Positions 1 to 8,235 of a stretch of 36,306 nt of DNA are shown here, one piece after another. The notes under the pieces were generated by a model that did not search any database, was not told where the DNA came from, and was given only the letters and a program-made list of their open reading frames with translations. Position numbers and translations under genes: made by a program. The stretch covers positions 1 to 36,306 of the forward strand of contig JAKZES010000052.1 of assembly GCA_022548915.1 (NCBI GenBank). Direction: 5' to 3'. The DNA is from Verrucomicrobiaceae bacterium E54. GTDB lineage: Bacteria > Verrucomicrobiota > Verrucomicrobiia > Verrucomicrobiales > Akkermansiaceae. The stretch's first letter is position 1; each line of letters starts with the position of its first letter.

Positions 1-337
1 CGTTACCGCCGCCGGAGCAGTCGGCCGAGCGAGTCCCTCACGGGCTCGCCCGCCTGCTCCGGACGGGTGTTGGAATGGTACCGGTCCCAAAAAACATACA
101 TTTAGGGTCTTTATCTACGAGGTTCATGGTAGTTTCGGGCGGAACGGCCCGCTTTTTTCCTTCGGTTTCCTGAGTCCGTGTTACGCACCAAATTGATATC
201 GTGCCCCGTTTCCAAATTGTGACTGTAGGGATTTCGGGCGGATTCCCACGCTGACATCGATTTTTTCTCCCATTGGGGTCGTACGATTTGGGCCGGAGTA
301 CGACGGTGGGTGGATGGCCCGTGGAGGGCAGGTATGA
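1..337. other. Intergenic region left of the IS481 remnant
   Basis: No convincing gene is seen. The short reading frames here have no recognisable motif and overlap each other on opposite strands. A 9-bp inverted repeat (CCGGAGCAG at 12-20 with CTGCTCCGG at 54-62) encloses a second, smaller stem (GCGAG at 29-33 with CTCGC at 45-49), so 12-62 could fold strongly. A small terminator-like hairpin follows and is listed separately. The stretch around 95-250 is visibly richer in A and T than the coding DNA of the window. Confidence 0.5.
136..158 (+). terminator. Possible Rho-independent terminator
   Basis: CGGGC (136-140) pairs with GCCCG (147-151) around a 6-nt loop, and a run of six T follows at 153-158. 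The stem is only 5 bp, so this is a weak candidate. It would end a transcript entering from the left edge of the window. Confidence 0.35.
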
Positions 338-380
338 ACCGGGCACATCGGTTACACGTTGACCGGGGACATGGGTGACA
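338..380 (+). repeat. Tandem terminal motif of an IS481-type element
   Basis: Two 19-nt direct copies lie 24 bp apart: ACCGGGCACATCGGTTACA at 338-356 and ACCGGGGACATGGGTGACA at 362-380, 16 of 19 identical. They sit just upstream of the transposase start. Repeated words of this kind (CCGGGGACAT plus GGTNACA) are typical of the ends of IS481-family elements, so I read this as the surviving left end of the insertion sequence. The matching right end is not found downstream. Confidence 0.6.
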
Positions 381-394
381 GATCAGGGTGATGA

Positions 395-886
395 ATGCCC
401 TGGGAAACCGAGTCACCAATGGAACAGAGAATACGATTTGCGAGCCTCGCGGAGAGCGGGCAGTTCGAAGTGAAGGAGTTGTGCGCGAGCTTCGGGATCT
501 CGCGAAAGACAGGCCACAAATGGCTGGCGAGGGATCGTGCGGAGGGCACCAAAGGTCTGGCGGACCGTAGCCGGGCACCGAAGTGTGTGGCGAACCGGAC
601 GGATGCGGAGGTGGAGCGCCTGATCGTCAGCGAGAAGCGGCTGCATCCAACCTGGGGGCCGAAGAAGCTCAGACGGATTCTGGAGACGAAGCACGGAATG
701 GAAAGGCCGCCGGCGGTGAGCACGGTGGGCGAGGTGCTCAAGCGCCATGGTTTGGTGAAGGCGCGGAAGCGGCGGGGCGGATTGTTCACCGTGGAGCGCG
801 GCACGCTGACAGCACCGGAACGCTGCAACCATGTGCTGGGCGTGGACTTCAAGGGCAACTTTCCGCTGGGCGGCGGTGAGAGGTGC
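395..886 (+). pseudogene. Truncated IS481-family transposase (N-terminal half)
   Basis: The N-terminus MPWETESPMEQRIRF and the following helix-turn-helix (FGISRKTGHKWLAR, about residues 34-47) match the start of IS481-family DDE transposases, as do HPTWGPKKLRRIL and the STVGEVLKRHGLVK linker. The protein reaches the first strand of the catalytic core (VDFKGNF, holding the first Asp of the DDE triad) and then departs from the family at about codon 164. The remaining two catalytic acids and some 150-200 residues are missing, so it cannot transpose. The frame stays open past the break and joins the sialate O-acetylesterase gene, giving a 737-codon reading frame from 395 to 2608. I treat that as accidental because the esterase has its own start, ribosome-binding site and signal peptide. 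Confidence 0.85.
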
Positions 887-887
887 C

Positions 888-915
888 TGGGGTCAGGCGT
901 TGCATTTCAACATTT
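888..915. repeat. REP-like motif at the transposase break
   Basis: The 28 nt beginning TGGGGTCAGG and ending CATTTCAACATTT start exactly where transposase similarity stops. From memory, a nearly identical word (with TC in place of CG after TGGGGTCAGG) is a recurrent intergenic repeat near Y1/REP-associated transposases in many bacteria. That identification is recollection, not a search result. If right, the IS481 gene was cut by insertion of, or recombination with, a second repeat element. Confidence 0.4.
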
Positions 916-1036
916 GGATACGGCTCCCGGTGAGGGTGATCTTGAGTCCGGCGGGGTGGGTCTTGCAGCGCCGCCCGGTGATGGTGCGCGCTCCCACCCG
1001 CTGAAAACAAGAGGCGACCCGCAGCGTAAGGCTCCC

Positions 1037-2608
1037 ATGTTCAAGGCAAAACGTCTGACGATGGCGCTCCTCGGCGGGGCGATGGTGCTGGCAGCGAAGG
1101 CGGTGGAACTGCCGACGATGTTCAGCGATCACGCGGTCCTGCAGCAGGGCGAATCCGTCCCGATCTGGGGCTGGGGCGACCCGGGAGAGGTCGTCACGGT
1201 GGAATTCGGGGGTCAGAAGGTGTCGGAGAAAGCCGCTGAGAACGGCGAGTGGAGGGTCGAGCTGGAGAAGCTTGAGGCCAACGCCACCGCCCGGAGCATG
1301 ACGGTGACCGGCGCATCCAGCGGCAAGGTCGAAGTGAAAAACCTCCTGGTCGGTGAGGTCTGGATGGCTTCGGGACAGTCGAACATGCAATGGACGCTCT
1401 CCGGGACCGCGCGGGCCAAGGAAGACATCCCGGCCGCAGATTTCCCCGCAGTCCGGATGTTCCTCACGAAGAATGTGACCGCCGTGACACCCCAGCGCAA
1501 GGTGGCCGGCTCATGGCTCGAAACCACCCCGGAGAATGCCGGGAGGTTCTCGGCCGTCGGCTACTACTTCGGCCTCAAGCTGCACCGGGAGCTGAACGTG
1601 CCGGTGGGCATCATCTGCACCGCCTGGGGCGGCAAGCCATCCGAGGCCTTCACCAGCCGCGAAGGGCTCATGACCGAGCCGGAAGGAAGGGCCCTCGTCG
1701 AGCAGCTCGACGCGGCAATGGCGAATTTCGATGCGGACAAGGCCGCCGAAGACCACAAGAAGGCCCTCGCCGCCTGGGAGAAGAAAGTCGCCGAAATCAA
1801 GGAGGCCAACAAGACCGCCGGGCAGAAACAGAAGCTTCCCCGCAAGCCGGGCCTGCAGACCAACCCCGGGCTGAATTCAAGCAAGCCGATGTCCATCTAC
1901 AACGGCATGATCCACCCCTGGGTCGGCTACGCGATGCGCGGTGCCATCTGGTACCAGGGTGAATCCAATGCCAGCCGCGCCAAGCAGTACGAGACGATCT
2001 TCCCGCAGCTCATTCTCGACTGGCGGCGTCTTTGGAAAAAGGAACTCCCCTTCTACTTCGTCCAGCTGGCGAACTTCAAGAAGCCCAGCACCGAGCCGGG
2101 AGTGCCCGACGCATGGGCGGAACTCCAGAACGCCCAACTCCTCACCCTTTCCCTGCCGAAGACCGGCATGGCCATCATCAACGACATCGGCGAGGCCAAC
2201 GACATCCACCCGCGCAACAAGCTCGACGTCGGCGAGCGCCTCGCCCGCTGGGCGCTGGCCAAGGACTACGGCAAGGACGACATCGTGATCTCGGGGCCGA
2301 TCTACAAGGGCTCCAAGATCGACGCTGACAAGATCCGGATCGAGTTCGACCACGCCAAGGGCCTGAAGAGCCGCGATGGCGGCCCGCTCAAGCGCTTCGA
2401 GATTGCCGGCGAGGACCAGAAGTGGGTCTGGGCCGATGCGAAGATCGACGGTGAGTCGGTGATCGTCTCGAGCAAGGACGTCCCGAAACCCGTGGCGGTC
2501 CGCTACGCCTGGGCCTCCAATCCCGAGGGTGCCAACCTCGTGAATGGCGAAGGCCTCCCTGCTTCCCTCTTCCGCACCGATGACTGGAAGCTGAGCACCG
2601 AGAAGTAA
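1037..2608 (+). CDS. Secreted sialate O-acetylesterase (SGNH/SASA family)
   Basis: A 523-residue esterase predicted to remove O-acetyl groups from sialic acids or other acetylated sugars outside the cytoplasm. The start ATG at 1037 is chosen because it follows a TAAGG ribosome-binding site and opens a signal peptide (MFKAKRLTMALLGGAMVLAA). The frame is open back to 395, but that part is transposase debris. The N-terminal third is a beta-rich domain (MFSDHAVLQQGESVPIWGWG, about residues 28-47). The nucleophile lies in GQSNM, Ser115. GAIWYQGESN is the conserved block around the oxyanion hole, and NDIHP supplies the Asp389/His391 pair. Length is normal for the family. The next gene starts 15 bp downstream on the same strand, so the two are probably co-transcribed. 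Confidence 0.9.
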   Translation: MFKAKRLTMALLGGAMVLAAKAVELPTMFSDHAVLQQGESVPIWGWGDPGEVVTVEFGGQKVSEKAAENGEWRVELEKLEANATARSMTVTGASSGKVEVKNLLVGEVWMASGQSNMQWTLSGTARAKEDIPAADFPAVRMFLTKNVTAVTPQRKVAGSWLETTPENAGRFSAVGYYFGLKLHRELNVPVGIICTAWGGKPSEAFTSREGLMTEPEGRALVEQLDAAMANFDADKAAEDHKKALAAWEKKVAEIKEANKTAGQKQKLPRKPGLQTNPGLNSSKPMSIYNGMIHPWVGYAMRGAIWYQGESNASRAKQYETIFPQLILDWRRLWKKELPFYFVQLANFKKPSTEPGVPDAWAELQNAQLLTLSLPKTGMAIINDIGEANDIHPRNKLDVGERLARWALAKDYGKDDIVISGPIYKGSKIDADKIRIEFDHAKGLKSRDGGPLKRFEIAGEDQKWVWADAKIDGESVIVSSKDVPKPVAVRYAWASNPEGANLVNGEGLPASLFRTDDWKLSTEK

Positions 2609-2623
2609 CTCCCCTCCCCTCGA

Positions 2624-3793
2624 ATGATGAACACCGGACTGATCCGCAGCTTTCACCTCGCGCTGGGCATGGCAGCCCTGCTGCCGCTTTCCGCCGAGGA
2701 CCCGACAAGAGACCTCCTCGCCGGAAACCCCCTCGATGCCTTCCGCCCGGTGGAGGGATGGCAGGGCGTCGAGCAGGTCAGTGCGGTGGAGGGCAAGTGC
2801 GAGGTCACCGTGCAGGGCGAAGGCGCCATTCTGGTGAATTCCCTGAAGCGCGGCGACAAGTCACCCTACCTGCTGACGAAGGAGGAGTTCGGCGACGTCC
2901 GGATCGAGCTCGAGTTCATGGTGCCCAAGGGATCGAACGCCGGCGTCTACGTGATGGGACGCTACGAGGTCCAGATCCTCGACAGCTTCGGTCGCGAGCG
3001 ATTCGGCTCCGGAGATCTCGGCGGGATCTATCAGCGGTGGGATCCGAGCCTGCCGAAGGACAAGCAGGGATTCGGCGGCATCGCGCCGAAGGTCAATGCG
3101 GCCAGGGCTCCGGGAGAATGGCAGACCATGGAGATCATTTTCCGCGCACCTCGTTTCGATGCGAATGGGAAGAAGTTCCGCGACGCGACCTTCGAGAGGG
3201 TCACGGTCAATGGGCAGCTCGTCCAGGAGAACGCCTCCACCGGCGGCCACACCCGCTCGGCACCGCTCGAGGGCGATGCCACGAAAGGCCCGATCGCCAT
3301 TCAGGGTGACCACGGTCCGGTGGCGATCCGCCGCTACAAGGTGACCCCCCTGCCGGATCCGGAGATCGCCCGCCTCGCCGAACTCGATGCCTATTGGGCG
3401 GAAGTCTCCCGTGCCGTCAATCAAGGCGACTTCGAAGCCTACAAGGCCACCTGCCACGAAAAGGCGGTGCTGGTTTCCGGCAGCAAGAAGGTCAGCTATC
3501 CGCTCACCAAGGCACTGGCCCGCTGGAAGCAGGAGTTCGACGACACCAAGGCCGGCAGGATCAAGGCGTCGGTCGAGTTCCGCTTCGCCCACCGCTACGG
3601 CGATGCCACCACCGCCCACGAGTCCGGCGTGTTCCGCTACACCCAGGAAAAGGATGGAGAGGCCAAGCCCGAGTACATCGGCTTCGAAGCCCTCCTGCTC
3701 AAGGAGGAGGGCGACTGGAAGATCCTGATGGAATACCAGAAGGAAGTGCTCACCCAAGCCGAGTGGGATGCGTTGCAGGATGCCGGCGAATAG
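2624..3793 (+). CDS. Secreted DUF1080 hydrolase with C-terminal NTF2-like domain
   Basis: A 389-residue protein with a signal peptide (residues 1 to about 25). Residues 35-245 match the DUF1080 / 3-keto-disaccharide hydrolase fold, a concanavalin-like sandwich: note GSNAGVYVMGRYEVQILDSF, GGIYQRWDPS, and the closing GPIAIQGDHGPVAIRRYKV. Members act on 3-keto-glycosides or bind glycans. Residues 247-385 (LDAYWAEVSRAVNQGDFEAY through WKILMEYQKE) look like a SnoaL/DUF4440-type NTF2-like domain, which is an addition to the plain DUF1080 architecture. It lies 15 bp after the sialate esterase, suggesting a two-gene carbohydrate operon. The catalytic role is inferred from family only. Confidence 0.8.
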   Translation: MMNTGLIRSFHLALGMAALLPLSAEDPTRDLLAGNPLDAFRPVEGWQGVEQVSAVEGKCEVTVQGEGAILVNSLKRGDKSPYLLTKEEFGDVRIELEFMVPKGSNAGVYVMGRYEVQILDSFGRERFGSGDLGGIYQRWDPSLPKDKQGFGGIAPKVNAARAPGEWQTMEIIFRAPRFDANGKKFRDATFERVTVNGQLVQENASTGGHTRSAPLEGDATKGPIAIQGDHGPVAIRRYKVTPLPDPEIARLAELDAYWAEVSRAVNQGDFEAYKATCHEKAVLVSGSKKVSYPLTKALARWKQEFDDTKAGRIKASVEFRFAHRYGDATTAHESGVFRYTQEKDGEAKPEYIGFEALLLKEEGDWKILMEYQKEVLTQAEWDALQDAGE

Positions 3794-4212
3794 CCGTTCA
3801 TTTCTCACGAGTTCGAAATCCGAACAGATGACAAAGCACCCAAGCACAAAGGAATTTCGAAGGACGAAGTCCCCGAGAGCGGGGCGTCCATCGGGTAGTG
3901 CGACCCCCTGAAGGGTGAACTTCCCACCAAATCGGCGGGCCGGTGGCGTACGTAGTTCCTCCTCTGGCAGGTCTACTGTGCCGGCTGTGCGGCTCGTGCG
4001 ATGCAACCCCCTGAAGGGGGAACTACGAACAGAACAGACGGACTCATCCCCGACAAGGTCCACACCCATACGGAAGGTGCCACCGTGATTGCCGGAGCCG
4101 TCTTCAAGAGACTCACGGGGAAAGACGCTCCGGAGCCGGTGCCGACGGAATAGGCTGTCCGACCCCGCTTCCCGATTCGGGTGCCGGGCCCATCGGGCCT
4201 GACCATCAAAGG
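3794..4212. other. Repeat-rich intergenic spacer
   Basis: No gene is supported in these 419 bases. The left part is built of related short words (TTCGAAATCCGAA, AAGCACCCAAGCACAAAGG, TTTCGAAGGACGAAG). The middle holds copies of a palindromic word, listed separately. The right part, up to the lipoprotein start, shows no clear promoter. Confidence 0.5.
3904..4027. repeat. CCCCCTGAAGGG palindromic repeat copies
   Basis: CCCCCTGAAGGGTGAACTT occurs at 3904-3922 and CCCCCTGAAGGGGGAACTAC at 4007-4026. Each core is self-complementary (CCCC-TGAA-GGGG type). An inverted arm CGTAGTTCCTCC at 3951-3962 complements the end of the second copy, so 3951-4027 can form a long imperfect hairpin. This resembles a REP-type intergenic element. 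No gene for its mobilisation is nearby. Confidence 0.5.
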
Positions 4213-5376
4213 ATGCGAAAGACCCGGCCACCCGTCTCGTATGAGTGGGTTGTGAAGCGGCTGTCGATAGGGTCGGCGATCGTGGCGCTGTCGATCAGTG
4301 GTTGCGTGCATCAGCGCGTCGCCGAGTCGGTTGCCGAGGCCACCGTGGCCGAAGGCCGGCGTTATGCCGAGGAGGTGGAGGCCCAGTCTCCTTTCGAAAC
4401 CGTCGAGATCCGCTGGAGCGAGGCGGAGACCCTGATGGAAGAGCGCAATCCCGCCTTCGTCGATGCACGGCGGACCCGCGACAAGGCGCTCGAAGAAAAG
4501 CCCCTGGTGGGCGAGATCACCGAAGAGGTGAAGGACGCGGTGACCCTCTCGTTTGATGACATCTTCGACACCAGCTCGCTGCTCAAGTCGCTGAGTGCTC
4601 CGGCAACGCAACTTCCCAAGCAGTTTGCATCGATCAGCAAGCTCAAGGATCTTTCGCACGGCATCCAACAGAGTGCCTGGGAGGACGCCGCCAAATCCGT
4701 CAACGCGGAGATGGTGATGCGCCGGGAAAAGGTGCGCCTGCACCGCCTCCTGCGCACCGGTGAATTGATCGACCAGGAACTCCGCCAGACCGGCGAGGCA
4801 CCGGCTTCCCCCGGGACCGACCCGGAGCTGGGCGCGGCGATCGACGATTGGCAGAACCAGTTGCAGCAAAAGCGGGAGGCCTGGATCGAGCAGGTCCGGG
4901 AGCTGTTCGACGCGGAGTATCACGACGTGCGCTTCATCCGGGACCGGTCCGCGCTACCGACCTACCGGAAGTCCGGAAACCCGGATCTCACCGAGTGGCA
5001 GCGCTGGTGCCGGCTGTGCCGCTCCCACGAGGTCGTCAGCGCGCTGGGCAAGGCCCATGAAAGCTCGAAGCCTGCCGTTCCCGGAACCGAACTGGTGACC
5101 GGGACCCTGGGCGAAATGTTCCTTGGTGAGTCGAAGGAGCCGGAGTCGGTGCGCAGCATCGGCTCGGTGCGGAAGGAAGTGCGGTCGCTCATCCAGAACT
5201 GGCGGGAGATGAAGGAGGCCCAGCAAGAGGCCGCCCGCCTGGAGAAGGCGGCCCGCAAGCGTGACCGGCTGGATCTGGCCGCCCTCGACACCCGGCGGAA
5301 GCTCTTCCAGTGCCGCCTCGAGGAGATCGAGCACGCCAGCGTGGTGTGGATGATGGACGAGAACTGCTGGCAGTGA
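4213..5376 (+). CDS. Lipoprotein of unknown function, mostly helical
   Basis: A 387-residue protein that I cannot assign to a named family. The N-terminus carries a lipoprotein signal with lipobox ISGC (Cys31). A GTG at 4252 would give a more usual 18-residue signal (VKRLSIGSAIVALSISGC), so the ATG at 4213 may be too early. The mature part is charged and strongly helical, with long runs suggesting coiled coil near the end (EAQQEAARLEKAARKRDRLD). The segment IRWSEAETLMEERNPAFVDARR resembles the start of TolC-type outer-membrane efflux proteins (W..A..L....NP....AR), and the length is in range, but the beta-barrel segments are not evident. It may be a divergent TolC-like or peptidoglycan-associated lipoprotein. 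Its coupling to the following kinase gene is uncertain (115-bp gap). Confidence 0.7.
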   Translation: MRKTRPPVSYEWVVKRLSIGSAIVALSISGCVHQRVAESVAEATVAEGRRYAEEVEAQSPFETVEIRWSEAETLMEERNPAFVDARRTRDKALEEKPLVGEITEEVKDAVTLSFDDIFDTSSLLKSLSAPATQLPKQFASISKLKDLSHGIQQSAWEDAAKSVNAEMVMRREKVRLHRLLRTGELIDQELRQTGEAPASPGTDPELGAAIDDWQNQLQQKREAWIEQVRELFDAEYHDVRFIRDRSALPTYRKSGNPDLTEWQRWCRLCRSHEVVSALGKAHESSKPAVPGTELVTGTLGEMFLGESKEPESVRSIGSVRKEVRSLIQNWREMKEAQQEAARLEKAARKRDRLDLAALDTRRKLFQCRLEEIEHASVVWMMDENCWQ

Positions 5377-5491
5377 AGCCAGGCCATCCGGCGCCCGCCC
5401 GGGTTCGCCCATGAAACGGCATTGCCACCAATGCAGACCCGCTCTCCCGTTGACTCCGGCACGTTCTCCACCTACGACGGCGCCCGGAATC

Positions 5492-6706
5492 ATGAGCAAA
5501 CTTGAAGGAAACGTCCTGATCGCCCAAGGCGGCGGCCCCACCGCCGTCATCAACCAGTCCATCGTCGGTGTCGCCCTGGAGGCCCGCAAGTTCCCGCAGG
5601 TCGGTCGCGTCTATGGCGCGCACCACGGCGTCGCCGGGATCCTCCACGAGGACTTCCTCGACCTCACCCAGGAGACCACCCACAACCTGGAGATGGTCGC
5701 CATGACCCCCAGTTCGGCCCTCGGATCCACCCGGATGAAGCCGACCGAGGACGACTGCCGCCGGATGTTCAAGACCCTGCAGGACCACAACATCCGCTAC
5801 TTTTTCTACGTCGGCGGCAATGACTCGGCCGACGCCTGCCGCATCGTCAACGAAGAGGCGCAGAAGTCGAACTACGAGCTTCGCTGCATCCACGTGCCGA
5901 AGACCATCGACAACGACCTGCCCGGCAACGACCACACCCCCGGCTTCGGCTCGGCGGCCCGCTTCGTTGCCAGCGCCTTCGCCGGCGCCAACCTCGACAA
6001 CCGCGCCCTCCCGGGCGCCTACATCGGCGTGGTCATGGGACGCCACGCCGGCTTCCTCACGGCCGCCGCGTCACTCGCGAAGAAGTACCCCGACGATGGC
6101 CCCCACCTCATCTACCTGCCCGAGCGCACCTTCAGCATCGACCGCTTCGCGGAGGATGTGGAAGCGGTGTATCAGAAGTACGGCCGCTGCGTCGTTGCCG
6201 TCAGCGAGGGTGTTCACGATGCCGATGGCGTGCCGATCGTCACCACCCTGCAGAAGGAAGTGGAGCGCGACGATCATGGCAACGTCTCCCTCGCCGGTGG
6301 CGCCCTCGGAGACCTGCTGGTCAACACCGTGAAGGAGAAGACAAGCGTCACCCGGGTCCGGGCCGACACCTACGGCTACGTCCAGCGCTGCTTCCCCGGG
6401 TGCGTGTCCGACGTCGACCAGCAGGAAGCCCGTGAGGTTGGCGAGAAGGCGGTTCAGTACGCCCTGTGGCATGACCTCGACGGTTCGGTGGCGATCACCC
6501 GCACCGGCAATTACTCGGTCGACTACTCGCTGCAGGCTTTCGAAAACGTGGCCGCGCAGACCCGGACGATGGAGGACGAGTTCATCAACGAGGCCGGCAA
6601 CAACGTCACCGATGCCTTCATCTCCTACGCCCGGCCGCTGATCGGTTCCAACTTCCACACCCCCGCCCGCATCCGCGCGCCCAAGGTCGAGAAGATCGGA
6701 GAATAG
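5492..6706 (+). CDS. pfp: PPi-dependent 6-phosphofructokinase
   Basis: A 404-residue phosphofructokinase that phosphorylates fructose 6-phosphate, probably with pyrophosphate, reversibly. The frame extends upstream to 5411, but the start at 5492 gives the standard N-terminus (MSKLEGNVLIAQGGGPTAVI, with the phosphate-binding GGGPT). The donor-site motif is GGNDS (residues 108-112): Asp at the position of E. coli Gly104 marks PPi users. PKTIDND (136-142) has Lys where ATP enzymes have Gly, the second PPi marker. GRHAGF and the C-terminal half are also conserved. Length is that of the short PPi-PFK group. A second, differently marked phosphofructokinase lies at 21203-22327. Confidence 0.9.
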   Translation: MSKLEGNVLIAQGGGPTAVINQSIVGVALEARKFPQVGRVYGAHHGVAGILHEDFLDLTQETTHNLEMVAMTPSSALGSTRMKPTEDDCRRMFKTLQDHNIRYFFYVGGNDSADACRIVNEEAQKSNYELRCIHVPKTIDNDLPGNDHTPGFGSAARFVASAFAGANLDNRALPGAYIGVVMGRHAGFLTAAASLAKKYPDDGPHLIYLPERTFSIDRFAEDVEAVYQKYGRCVVAVSEGVHDADGVPIVTTLQKEVERDDHGNVSLAGGALGDLLVNTVKEKTSVTRVRADTYGYVQRCFPGCVSDVDQQEAREVGEKAVQYALWHDLDGSVAITRTGNYSVDYSLQAFENVAAQTRTMEDEFINEAGNNVTDAFISYARPLIGSNFHTPARIRAPKVEKIGE

Positions 6707-6887
6707 GGGCTGGACGAGTAGCTGAGCGGAGCCACTCCCACCTCCGCCCGGGCCCGGTTGTGTACGGCGAGAAGCGAGGCGATCTCCTGCTGGGTGAGGA
6801 CGCGCGAAGCCGTGGCCCGACCTCCCGCACGGGCGGCCCCCTCCCCTCCCTTACCCGGGGTGGCCATCCCGGCATTGGGCGGCGGCA

Positions 6888-8192
6888 CTAACCGATATCA
6901 GGCAGCTCATACCCCTCCCGACGCGGGCGGTCCTGCATCTCGGCGGCCTTGGCGTTGGCCGTGACCTTCTGGGCGGCGGGATCCCACTTGACCGGCTCCA
7001 CGAGGCGCTCGGCGATGCCGGCGAGCTGGCAGATCGTTCCGGAACGATGACCCACCGTCGCCGGGCAGATCGTCGGCTCGCGCGACTGGATCGAATCGAT
7101 GAAGTTCTGCCGGTGGTTGGTCGACTCGTAGACCTTGACGTCGTCGGTGAACTGGTGGCGGATCAGCTCCTTGGGCATGGAGGCGACCTTGCCGCGGCTG
7201 ACGTGCACCTCGCCCTCGGTGCCGATGAAGCGGATCATGTGCCCGTGGTTCGGCTTCTTGTCGCGCCACACGGTGATGCCGTCGGCATAGCGGAAGCTGT
7301 GATGCTCGGCTCCCTCGAAGCCCTTGGGAATGAACTCCACCGGACCGGTGTCGTCGCGACCCAGTGCCCACTGGACGATGTCGAAGTGGTGGGCACCCCA
7401 GTCGCCGAACTTGCGGCTACCATAATCCCAGTAGCAACGCCAGCCGCCACCGTAGTTCCCCTTCACCCGGTTCTCGGAATACTCGTAGAACGGCGTCGGC
7501 CCGAGCCAGCGGTCATAGTCGAAGCCTTCCGGCACATCGACCACCTTCTCGTTCTCCGGCGGCTGCGGGAACTGGCCGAGCTGGCAGTAGATTTCCTTCA
7601 CCTCCCCGATCATACCATTGCGGATCAGGTTGGCGGCGATGCGGAAGTGCGGGGAGGAACGCTGCTGGGTGCCGACCTGGACGATGCGCCCGTACTTCTT
7701 CTCGGCCTCGACCATCGCCTTGCCCTCCTCGATCGTGAGCGTCATCGGCTTCTCGACGTAGACGTCCTTGCCCGCCTTCATCGCGGCGATGGCAATGGCG
7801 GCGTGCCAGTGGTCCGGCGTGGTGACACACACCGCATCGATGTCCGGATTCGCCAGGACCTCCTCGAACCGCGAGGTCGCCACGATTCCCTCGTGGCCCT
7901 TCTGCTTGAGGATGTCGGCGGCTTCCTTGAGCTTCCACGCCTTGACGTCGCAGACGGCGATCGGCTGGACCTCCTTCATCCCGGAAAAGGTCCCGAGATG
8001 GCCTTTGGAAATGAGGCCCATCCCGATGAAGCCCATGCCGATCCGCGAACCCGCGGCGGCCTTCGCGGCGGTGCCGAGGGTCTCGGCCCGGATGATCTGC
8101 GGCCCGGCCATCACCGTGCCGGCGGCGGCCAGGGATGTCTTGAGGAAACGGCGGCGCGAGTGGCGTACGGAAGGATTCATAACGACCGGCAT
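6888..8192 (-). CDS. Tat-exported Gfo/Idh/MocA family oxidoreductase
   Basis: A 434-residue NAD(P)-dependent sugar or inositol dehydrogenase-like enzyme. The start at 8192 is chosen because GGAAGGG lies 6 nt upstream; another ATG at 8180 is possible. The N-terminus holds a twin-arginine signal SRRRFLK (residues 12-18) followed by a hydrophobic stretch, so the folded protein is exported with its cofactor. The Rossmann motif GMGFIGMG is at 52-59, the EKP motif (family Lys) at 147-149, and the substrate-domain signature GDWGAHHFD follows. Exported members of this family are abundant in Planctomycetes and Verrucomicrobia. The substrate is not predictable. It follows a small membrane-protein gene by 43 bp on the same strand. 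Confidence 0.88.
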   Translation of the reverse strand: MPVVMNPSVRHSRRRFLKTSLAAAGTVMAGPQIIRAETLGTAAKAAAGSRIGMGFIGMGLISKGHLGTFSGMKEVQPIAVCDVKAWKLKEAADILKQKGHEGIVATSRFEEVLANPDIDAVCVTTPDHWHAAIAIAAMKAGKDVYVEKPMTLTIEEGKAMVEAEKKYGRIVQVGTQQRSSPHFRIAANLIRNGMIGEVKEIYCQLGQFPQPPENEKVVDVPEGFDYDRWLGPTPFYEYSENRVKGNYGGGWRCYWDYGSRKFGDWGAHHFDIVQWALGRDDTGPVEFIPKGFEGAEHHSFRYADGITVWRDKKPNHGHMIRFIGTEGEVHVSRGKVASMPKELIRHQFTDDVKVYESTNHRQNFIDSIQSREPTICPATVGHRSGTICQLAGIAERLVEPVKWDPAAQKVTANAKAAEMQDRPRREGYELPDIG

Positions 8193-8235
8193 CTTGCCCT
8201 TCCGGTCGATTCCTTCAAGGGACTTTCCCGCCAAC

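Noticed and set aside
1-188. Possible 5' end of a group II intron on the minus strand (GTGCG at 188, strong hairpin at 12-62)
   Set aside because: GTGCG is too short to count, the next bases (TA) do not follow the usual GTGYGAC pattern, and no other domain I signature could be recognised.
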